NCBI RefSeq assembly: GCF_900142205.1
Contig: NZ_FRAA01000002.1
Span: 556,282 to 620,281, forward strand
Direction of reading: 5' to 3'
Origin: Reichenbachiella agariperforans
GTDB taxonomy: Bacteria; Bacteroidota; Bacteroidia; Cytophagales; Cyclobacteriaceae
Length of the DNA stretch: 64,000 nucleotides
Of this stretch, positions 9,905 through 17,500 are shown piece after piece. The notes beneath the pieces were generated by a model. The model was not told where the DNA came from. It worked only from the letters and a program-made list of their open reading frames with translations, and did not search any database. The position numbers were made by a program, and so were the translations under genes. Numbering within the stretch: position 1 is the stretch's first letter; each line of letters starts with the position of its first letter.

Positions 9905-11143
9905 ATGAAAAACAAAAAAAGCACACTCCGCCAGCTAAATGATTGGTTACACCTCTGGCTAGGACTAGTTTCAGGTTTGGTTGTATTCATTGTCAGCATC
10001 ACGGGCTGCATCTACGTTTACCACGACGAAATAGAGCGAGCGCTCGGTTCAGAGCCTTGGAAATATGTAGAAGTACAAGACAAAGAATATATCCCGCCAA
10101 GTGTCGTTCTCGAAACCGCCATGGCACAGATGCCTGACAGCAAACCTACAGGGCTCACCTATGCCAATAGAGATGGAGCAGCAGCAGTCGGTTTTAGCAG
10201 TTTTACTGATGGCAAGCGCTCATTTACCGCCGTATTCGTCAATCCCTACACAGGCGAATTCATCAAAAAGCAGAAATTCCTCGGCAAGGACCACTTCAAT
10301 TTCTTTCGGTTCATCCTCGACGGTCACCGTGCCCTATGGCTACCCTATGATATAGGCCGACCTATCGTTGGAGTTTGCACTTTGATCTTTCTCTTCTTGC
10401 TGGTCTCTGGTCTCATCATGTGGTGGCCCAAAAACCTAAAAAAATCCAACCGCAACAAAAGCTTCAAAATCAAATGGAAAGGCACGTTCAAACGGGTCAA
10501 CTATGACCTACACAACGTACTAGGCTTCTACAGCCTATTGTTGGCTTTTGTGATTGCAGTCACAGGACTAGTTTGGAGTTTTGAGTGGTTCGAAGATGGC
10601 CTTTACTATGTGACCTCAGCTGGCGACAGCAAGCCAGGACATCACCACCCCCACTCGGACACTACACAGATAGATACTGCCACAGACAGTGTCTCGGTAC
10701 TAGACTTGGCGTGGTACAAGGTCATGGCAGAAGAAAAAAATCAAATGGCGGGCATGTACATGACTCCTCTTATGGAAGATCCAGATGACGCCATTGAGAT
10801 CATCGCCTACCAAGACGAAGGATCGTGGTTCAACAGGAACATATACTACTACGACCAGTATACACTGGAGCGCTTTCGGGTACAAGGAGACCGGTTCAAT
10901 GAGGCCAATTTTGCGGATCAGCTCGATATGCTCAACCTAGACCTCCATATGGGCAGTGCTCTCGGATTGACAGGCAAAACCATTGCCTTCTTCATCAGTT
11001 TGATCTGTGGAAGCTTACCGATCACGGGATTGATCGTTTGGCTCAACAAAAAGAAAGCACCCGGCAAAAAGAAAAAAGCAAGCAAGGCATCAAAGAAAGG
11101 CAAGTTAGAAATTCGCGAAAACCTAGAGGAGCAACTCGTATAA
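9905..11143 (+). CDS. PepSY-associated membrane protein (XusC-like reductase component)
   Basis: A 412-residue inner-membrane protein with four hydrophobic segments at about residues 17-40, 150-170, 205-230 and 360-385, and periplasmic PepSY-type domains between (HDEIERAL..., KQKFLGKDHFNFFRF). Conserved His residues sit near the helices (LHLWLGL, DGHRALW, DLHNVLGFY, DLHMGSALGL), as in the PepSY_TM family that includes the FsrB-like siderophore-iron reductases and XusC. Its proposed role is to reduce or release iron from the imported siderophore. The frame is open upstream to 9779, but that would run through the preceding gene and hairpin; ATG 9905 gives the expected MKNKKSTLRQLNDWLHLWLG start. 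A His cluster (PGHHHPHSD, about residue 245) lies in a loop next to helix 3. Confidence 0.85.
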   Translation: MKNKKSTLRQLNDWLHLWLGLVSGLVVFIVSITGCIYVYHDEIERALGSEPWKYVEVQDKEYIPPSVVLETAMAQMPDSKPTGLTYANRDGAAAVGFSSFTDGKRSFTAVFVNPYTGEFIKKQKFLGKDHFNFFRFILDGHRALWLPYDIGRPIVGVCTLIFLFLLVSGLIMWWPKNLKKSNRNKSFKIKWKGTFKRVNYDLHNVLGFYSLLLAFVIAVTGLVWSFEWFEDGLYYVTSAGDSKPGHHHPHSDTTQIDTATDSVSVLDLAWYKVMAEEKNQMAGMYMTPLMEDPDDAIEIIAYQDEGSWFNRNIYYYDQYTLERFRVQGDRFNEANFADQLDMLNLDLHMGSALGLTGKTIAFFISLICGSLPITGLIVWLNKKKAPGKKKKASKASKKGKLEIRENLEEQLV

Positions 11144-11153
11144 TCCATTGCAA

Positions 11154-11195
11154 ACAAAAAAACCTCAGACTGTAATCTGAGGTTTCAATTTCTTT
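11154..11195. terminator. bidirectional rho-independent terminator
   Basis: A 10-bp perfect stem (11160-11169 with 11176-11185, loop CTGTAA) flanked by an A-rich run on the left and T-rich run on the right. It serves the PepSY gene (plus) and the small peptide gene at 11210-11338 (minus). Confidence 0.85.
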
Positions 11196-11209
11196 AACGA
11201 AGAGGACAA

Positions 11210-11338
11210 TTAGTGCTTCTCTTCTTTCTTGTTTGAGTTTCTGAAATCTATCAATGATACAGCCGCACCAAAAGCCGCCAAGCATACTACGATATTCACA
11301 AATAAATTTACTCCGTCTGTAACTGCTGGATTAAACAT
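11210..11338 (-). CDS. 42-residue single-helix membrane peptide
   Basis: Encodes MFNPAVTDGVNLFVNIVVCL followed by AAFGAAVSLIDFRNSNKKEEKH: one transmembrane segment at about residues 10-31 and a short basic/acidic tail. The ATG has a purine-rich ribosome site (AGAAAAGG) 3 bases upstream. A good Bacteroidota promoter (11365-11394) lies directly upstream and a strong terminator directly downstream, so it is an independent, complete transcription unit, which argues strongly that the frame is real. I do not recognise a family. By charge pattern the tail would lie in the cytoplasm. Possible roles: a small partner of a membrane complex, or a stress peptide; neither is shown by the sequence. Confidence 0.75.
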   Translation of the reverse strand: MFNPAVTDGVNLFVNIVVCLAAFGAAVSLIDFRNSNKKEEKH

Positions 11339-11364
11339 AGCCTTTTCTTTTTAAATTACCTCTG

Positions 11365-11394
11365 CGAAGGTAATCAAGATTGCGCAATTGTCAA
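11365..11394 (-). promoter_or_regulatory. promoter of the 42-residue peptide gene
   Basis: On the minus strand, TTGAC (-33) and TACCTTCG (-7) separated by 19 bases after the TTG, close to the Bacteroidota consensus TTTG-N17..21-TAnnTTTG. Transcription would start near 11358, about 20 bases before the ATG. The region also has an ATTACCT/AGGTAAT dyad (11355-11374) and the palindrome ATTGCGCAAT (11079+300: 11379-11388). Confidence 0.6.
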
Positions 11395-11396
11395 TT

Positions 11397-11972
11397 TCAT
11401 CCTTTCAAAAGTTCATGATAGCGGTAGCAATCCACCGTATGGTCGTTGACCAAACCAGTCGCTTGCATGTGCGCATACATGATTGTACTACCGACGAACT
11501 TGAACCCTCGCTTTTTGAGATCCTTGCTCAGTGCGTCGGACTCTGGAGTCGTAGCAGGCACCTCAGACATCTGCTTCCAGTTTCCCACGATCACTTCCCC
11601 CTTGACAAATGACCAAATGTATTGGCTGAAGCTTCCAAATTCCTTTTGAATCTCTATGAACAAACGGGCATTGGTGACCACTGATTTGATCTTGAGTTTG
11701 TTTCGGACGATCCCCTCAAAACTGCGAAGCTCCTCCATTTTTTCATCCGTATAGGTGGCCACCTTCTGCACATCAAAATCTGCAAAAGCTTGACGATAGC
11801 CCTCGCGCTTTTTGATGATCGTACTCCAGCTCAACCCTGCCTGAGCACCCTCCAAAATCAAAAACTCAAAATGCACCTTATCATCATACACAGGTACTCC
11901 CCATTCTTCGTCATGGTATCTTTCGTAGGCCTCAAAAGAATCTCTTGCCCATTGGCATCTATTTTTACACAT
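11397..11972 (-). CDS. tag: DNA-3-methyladenine glycosylase I
   Basis: Base-excision repair enzyme that removes 3-methyladenine from alkylated DNA. The 191-residue length fits the family. The zinc site of Tag enzymes is recognisable: Cys in NRCQW and His in YHDEEWGVP at the N-terminus, and His/Cys in DHTVDCYRYHE at the C-terminus. The core has FEFLILEGAQAGLSWSTI, containing the conserved Glu of the pocket. It is transcribed alone, divergent from the next operon. A 90-base gap separates the two starts. Confidence 0.95.
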   Translation of the reverse strand: MCKNRCQWARDSFEAYERYHDEEWGVPVYDDKVHFEFLILEGAQAGLSWSTIIKKREGYRQAFADFDVQKVATYTDEKMEELRSFEGIVRNKLKIKSVVTNARLFIEIQKEFGSFSQYIWSFVKGEVIVGNWKQMSEVPATTPESDALSKDLKKRGFKFVGSTIMYAHMQATGLVNDHTVDCYRYHELLKG

Positions 11973-12061
11973 TCTGCTTTATTTAATCCTCTTTTCTATC
12001 GGCTAGTTAATCAATTTATCTAATTTTCAATTTGAACTAAAATACTTTGTCTTTGGGTTAT

Positions 12062-13207
12062 ATGTCAGAGAATAGGAACAAATTCTTACGGTGGGTCTTC
12101 TGCTTGCTTTTGCTTGTCATATATAACCACAGTAGCCAAGCGCAAATGGTCGGAGCGGCTGCCATGGACTTCAAGGAACTGACCTATAGAGACAATCTCC
12201 CCAAGTACCTTCTCTCTCGAAAATCCATTGTGCTACTTTCAACTCCTAGATCCGAAGAAGATCCACGGATCCGGTCGGATTGGAAAGAACTCTCTCGATT
12301 TGTCCACAAGTATTTTAGACAAATGAAAATCGATCCTGTTGCCTACTTTTACATCGACGATGTCTTTAGCAACGTGGAAGCCAACCGTATCTTTACTGAA
12401 CAGCTAGCAGCCCGCGAAATCAAGTATGTCATACTAGTAGATCAGAAACGCATAACCGGAAAACCCGAACCCACATACCAATACAAAATCACTGTGACTC
12501 CCTTTGATGACGAAAACACCTTTATTAGCCAAGGGCAAAATGCATGGAAAATTGAAGGTCAAGATTTAACCAAAATTCTCGTAGAGATGAACAAGGAGAT
12601 CATCAGAGAAGAGATGGAAATGTCCAACTATCTCATTCCAGACTTTCCCGAGTTCTTTGCACAAGCAGATATCATCCAAGGTCGCAGGATACCTAGCTAT
12701 GCCATGGATCTCAAAATAGAAACCCTCGTCGTACCACGGTTTCAGAAGTTCATCGTTCAGGACAGTAGAGCTGTGGATCAGGCCTACCTCCAGCGAGTCG
12801 CAAAATTCAATCAGGAAATAGACCGAAAGAATCGAAAACTAGAGCAGATTCTCTCTAGTTATAGCCCGCTCAAATACCAACTGACCGATGAGGTCACAGC
12901 ACTGGCCATCTATAACGACGGTCATCAATTTGCACTCATGAGAGTCGATGGTACAGGCGAGATGATCAAAAAATCGCTGGGGTTCGAAACACAGCCCAAA
13001 GAAACAGACTACATCACACTCAAAGCCTCGGCAGTCGGCGCAGAAGTCTACCCACTACCTGTAGATGCAGTCGTGACGAAGTACTACGTCCAGCACGTCT
13101 TTACCAAAGATACATACGTCGGTCTCAAATGGGATGCGGATTTGACATGGGAAGAGTCCCTTCAAAACTTCATCTTTCATATGAAAGATGTCCTACGTAT
13201 CAAGTAA
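12062..13207 (+). CDS. exported protein of unknown function
   Basis: A 381-residue protein with a signal peptide (hydrophobic run WVFCLLLLVIYNHSSQAQ, cleavage after about residue 28). The ATG at 12062 is preferred to an in-frame TTG 15 bases upstream. I recognise no domain. The mature part begins FKELTYRDNLPKYLLSRKSIVLLS, and includes several 'YxxDDVFSN' and 'ILVDQKR' beta-alpha elements, then helical and charged segments (QEIDRKNRKLEQILSSY). It leads a plus-strand group with a peroxidase (72 bases downstream) and an EF-hand protein, so a shared periplasmic or envelope role is possible. Confidence 0.7.
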   Translation: MSENRNKFLRWVFCLLLLVIYNHSSQAQMVGAAAMDFKELTYRDNLPKYLLSRKSIVLLSTPRSEEDPRIRSDWKELSRFVHKYFRQMKIDPVAYFYIDDVFSNVEANRIFTEQLAAREIKYVILVDQKRITGKPEPTYQYKITVTPFDDENTFISQGQNAWKIEGQDLTKILVEMNKEIIREEMEMSNYLIPDFPEFFAQADIIQGRRIPSYAMDLKIETLVVPRFQKFIVQDSRAVDQAYLQRVAKFNQEIDRKNRKLEQILSSYSPLKYQLTDEVTALAIYNDGHQFALMRVDGTGEMIKKSLGFETQPKETDYITLKASAVGAEVYPLPVDAVVTKYYVQHVFTKDTYVGLKWDADLTWEESLQNFIFHMKDVLRIK

Positions 13208-13279
13208 TACCCATTTTAAATCCGCCATCCAAATATTCACATAATAACGTATCTTACACCCAATCAGTAACAACATTCG

Positions 13280-13879
13280 ATGAAAGACATTCGCACCCAT
13301 CTACTCTTAGTATGCCTCATATTCTCCCTGTCGGGAATGGTAGTGGCCCAAAAAGAATCTTCGAAATTCAAGAAAGGAGATCAAGCACCTAACTTTACGG
13401 GAGAGGATCAATTCGAAAAGCCTTTTGACCTTTCCAAGCAATTGAAAAAAGGACCTGTAGTCCTCATGTTTTATAGAGGCTACTGGTGTCCCTATTGCAA
13501 CAAACAACTCTCACAGATGGAGGACTCGCTTGGCTTCATCTCTGAAAAAGGAGGCAGTGTCATAGCAGTCACTCCCGAAAAACCTGAATACATAGAAAAA
13601 ACTGTTGATAAAACTGATGCTTCCTTCAAAATCATCTATGATAAGGATCTCCAAATCATGAATACCTATGGTGTAGCATACCAAATGGAGGAAGCGCTCG
13701 TTGGAAAATACAAAAAGAAATACGACCTTGATATGGTTGAGATTAACGGCTCTACTCAACCAAATTTACCCGTCCCCGCCACTTATATCATTGCCAGCGA
13801 TGGCAGCATACTTTATGCTTTTTATGATCCCGATTACACAAAAAGAGCTACGGTAAAACAGATTCTTGAAAATCTATAA
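13280..13879 (+). CDS. exported peroxiredoxin-like (AhpC/TSA) protein
   Basis: A 199-residue thioredoxin-fold protein with a signal peptide (cleavage near VVAQKES). The AhpC/TSA core is clear: GDQAPNF, VVLMFYRGYWCPYCNKQL with a CPYC redox pair at about residues 74-77, the segment VIAVTPEKPEYI, and PVPATYIIASDGSI containing the cis-Pro. It probably reduces peroxides or rearranges thiols in the periplasm. The next gene begins only 10 bases after its stop, so the two are co-transcribed with the EF-hand protein. Confidence 0.88.
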   Translation: MKDIRTHLLLVCLIFSLSGMVVAQKESSKFKKGDQAPNFTGEDQFEKPFDLSKQLKKGPVVLMFYRGYWCPYCNKQLSQMEDSLGFISEKGGSVIAVTPEKPEYIEKTVDKTDASFKIIYDKDLQIMNTYGVAYQMEEALVGKYKKKYDLDMVEINGSTQPNLPVPATYIIASDGSILYAFYDPDYTKRATVKQILENL

Positions 13880-13889
13880 TTAAGCAGTT

Positions 13890-14444
13890 ATGTTAAGTCC
13901 AATTCAAATTCAGAAACAAACACATTTTTTTAAAGTCCTCGATTTTGATCGTAGCGGCACCATCGAGCGAGAGGATTTTGAGGCGATAGGAGAGAACCTA
14001 TGCATCGTACGGGATTTCGACATTGATACCGAAGAGTACAATACGGTCATGAATATGACCGAAACCATCTGGAACAGCTTACTCCCGTTTATAGATGGTG
14101 ACCATGGTACACTAGAGCAATGGCTCAACTTCATGTCTTCATTGTTAGATCCTAAAAATGAAGAGACCTACAAAAAATATGTCCTCAATTTCACCTCTAC
14201 GATCTTCAAGCTATTTGATCTAAATGATGATGGATACATCTCTCAAAACGAATATATCGATCTATTCATCGGAATGAGAATCGAGGTGCGTTTTGCACCG
14301 AAAGCCTTCAAAAGCTTGGATGACAACAAAGACGGCAAGATCTCACACAATGAGATGATCAGATCAGTAGATCAGTTCATGCGAAGTAGCAAACCAGACG
14401 CACTTGGCAACTGGCTATTTGGTGGCTGGGATAGAGAAGAATAG
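13890..14444 (+). CDS. EF-hand calcium-binding protein (calerythrin/SCP-like)
   Basis: A 184-residue soluble protein without a signal peptide. Three good EF-hand loops are visible: DFDRSGTIERED at about residues 18-29, DLNDDGYISQNE in the middle, and DDNKDGKISHNE near the C-terminus; each has Asp/Asn at positions 1, 3 and 5, Gly at 6, Ile at 8 and an acidic residue at 12. A fourth, degenerate loop (IDGDHGTLEQWL) sits between the first and second. Four paired EF-hands in about 180 residues is the layout of sarcoplasmic calcium-binding proteins and bacterial calerythrin. It likely buffers or senses calcium in the cytoplasm. It is the last gene of its operon. Confidence 0.9.
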   Translation: MLSPIQIQKQTHFFKVLDFDRSGTIEREDFEAIGENLCIVRDFDIDTEEYNTVMNMTETIWNSLLPFIDGDHGTLEQWLNFMSSLLDPKNEETYKKYVLNFTSTIFKLFDLNDDGYISQNEYIDLFIGMRIEVRFAPKAFKSLDDNKDGKISHNEMIRSVDQFMRSSKPDALGNWLFGGWDREE

Positions 14445-14465
14445 TTCGTCAACCACAACCGTATC

Positions 14466-14514
14466 AAAAAATAACCAAGCATCAAGTTTATCTCATGATG
14501 CTTGGTTATTTTTT
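14466..14514. terminator. bidirectional terminator
   Basis: A perfect 19-bp inverted repeat (14466-14484 with 14496-14514, 11-base loop) with A tract on the left and T tract on the right, placed between the EF-hand gene (plus) and the giant minus-strand gene. Confidence 0.9.
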
Positions 14515-14551
14515 GTCCAGAAAACAAACTACCCACGAAGAGTTCTAAAGC

Positions 14552-17500
14552 TTAAAAGCCATCATCTTCCTCCTCCTCCTCTTTCTTGACAGGAGGCTCC
14601 TCAGATGGTTCCTCTTCCTCATATACCTCTTCGAAAGTGTCCGCAGCACCTTCTTCATAGGGTTGCTCTTCAGGACTCGCTTCTTCCTCTATCGTCTCAT
14701 AGGCATCCTCCTGATGCTCTAAGTGCGCATCGTCAGGGAACTCCAAATTGTAGTCATCATGTATATCGTAATACTTGCCGCGGAAACCATTAATAAAACC
14801 CGTCACTTCAAACTCATCCCCCACTACAGTGGTGTAGGCACCAAAACCCGTTTTAGCTACAGTAGAGTTTTCAGCCACTAGGTTGTTGAAACCGTCATTC
14901 GACGAAAACATCATCAAGCGACCATCCTGGTAGCTAAAGAAATACCATGTTGACGGTGCAAACTGGAAAAACAGATGTAGTATATCTCCTCCTTCATCGT
15001 CTTTCTTAATTTCCAAAAAGCCCTCAGCTTCTGCATTAATATCTACGTGATTAAAATTAGAGATCCCAATTCGAGAAGTGTTGTACCAAGCCCGATGCTC
15101 TGCTGACCATGTCAAATCTACATTAGAGATCAATATGCTCTTCACTAGCTTCTCTGATAACTTGTATAGTGGTTTATAGTCTGCCAAAAGACTGTTTTCA
15201 TATTCCTTAGTAGATTTATCTCCGATCACGTTGGACAGTTTGATCATCAAATCAAGGCTGTTGTCATGGGCAACATCAGGCCCCAGTCGCTCTATAATGT
15301 CCTGTACGTCTACGGTCATCGCACTCATGACATCCTTGTGGAGATCCATGTGGATTCCCATCAAAGCATCCATACTGTACTGGTTGGAATCGGGCCGTGC
15401 CTCTCCTAGCATGGAGGTCATCAGGTTAAACTCAGGCTTATTCTTTATCAAATCAATTGGCCCATCGAATTTTAGCTCCTGCGTCTCATCATTAAGCACA
15501 AAAGACTTTCCTGCATACCCATTTCGCTTTCGCCTGTTTGGCATCTGTATCCTAAACTCATTGGTGGGTAGATCATAAGATAGAATCCCTTCGGCTTGGA
15601 AGAAGTAGTCATCTTCTAACCTCTGCCGGTCTCTCACAAAGGCCATGTAAAGATCAGAAGTCAACTCATCACGCATAATTCCAGCTGTAACTGCGACCCC
15701 ATCTTCTGTCAAGGACTGTGCTATATCAATCTCCACATCTGCGGTGTCCCCAGGCGTATTGTAGCTGATCCAGTAGTTATACCTTCCCTGACTTTTAGAG
15801 TCCAAAGTGATATAACCTTTCTTCTCCAAAGACCGCTGATTGGCGTACATCGTCACGTCACCTTTGAAGAAGAACCCTGGCGAAACACGGAAATTCTGTG
15901 TCTCAGGAATCACCCCCCCCGATACTGTCATAGAGTCTACTTTTCCACTGGCTAGCGTTGGTACACCCTTCAGCTCAAACTTCTCAAACTTGATCGCGAA
16001 AGTATCTTTGACAGCATTAGTGTACTGATAAGTAGCGCTCCCTTCGAACTTCTTACGAGAAATCACGGTTAGATTTCCATCGTACAAATTATGGTATTGA
16101 TTGAGCGTATCGATTTGTAGCTTCGCATTATTAAAAGGCTGCAAGACTGAGTTTTCCAATATTGTCGTTTCATTATTATCAGGGATAATCTCAACATCCG
16201 CCACACGGATATAGGGAATCCCTTTAATATTGAGATCATACGAATTCATATTATAGATTGCCTCTGTTGCTGAAAAAGCCAAAGAGTCCAAATCTTCTCT
16301 CGTCGTATAAAAGTACGAATCCTCAATGTCGATATAATCAGGCTTAGACATCACTACTTTGGCCGAATCGAGATACCAAACCGCATCTGGGATAGAAGTT
16401 TTCATCTGAGCAAAAGGAAAACTAATCGCCGCAACACCCTGCTCCTCAGGGTGAAGGTTGGCAATGTTATCTACCAAATCAAAGTGAAGGTCAATGTCTT
16501 CACCTGCCATTGCAGGCTTGTCTGGGTTGTCCGTCAAGATTTCAAACTCCGCATGTCTACCTAAGTATTCTGTCTGACTAAATTGAAACTCTTGAGATAC
16601 TGAACGTGACCCTCTCGAGAGCATTTCTCCCGAACCAAAAACCCCCTTTAGTGTGATATTCGCCTTTCCATCCAGAGATGCCGTGGCATTGTAAAACTGG
16701 AAAGGATCTCCCGTGTTTTCAATATACATACTGTCCTTGAGTGGGCGCCATAGCATTTTGAACCCAGCTAAAACCGCTTCTGGGTATGATGCATCGCCGA
16801 TTTTTCCGTCCCGAATCAATCCCTCTTGACCGACTGCAGAAACAGAATCCATATAAAATATAAAATCATCAGAATTAACAGTCGCAGTTCTAAAGTCTAT
16901 ACGACCATCGGCACGCAACCCATCTGCGTTTAACGTCAAGTCATCATATAGCACACCTTCTCCTTTGTAGAGCTGATAACCCTCCGCAGGTATCTCATGT
17001 GAGAAACCAAGAGACTTGTCTGGCATGATGCTCAACTTTTCTTTGATAGGAGGAATAATTCCCCCAGAATAAAATGTCCCTTCAAACCCTATCGTCCCAG
17101 CATCACCTCGGTTGATACTGTCCATCTCAAAAGGTGGAACAACAAAATACACGGAGCGGTCATAGGCACCACCGAGTACATCTTTACTATCGAAGTAAAC
17201 AATTGCCTCAGATTTAGACACGAAATATGGGTATTGAACAAATTTTCTTAACCCCGCTTTATTTTTCGGGTGATTGATATAAAGCGTCCCTGAAGTCATC
17301 TCTAGATGATTGTTCAACTGAGTCTTCTCATGATCCTTACTTTCTGCCAATTCTACTTGAATGTTAATCGAATCAATACGAGGCATTTCTACCAAATACT
17401 CGTTGTAGTTAAGTACCATTTCCTTACCACTGTAACGAAAGTCACCGGCATTGACCATGCCATCAAACAACATCCCCTTATCCTTGGTCAAAGTCAATAC

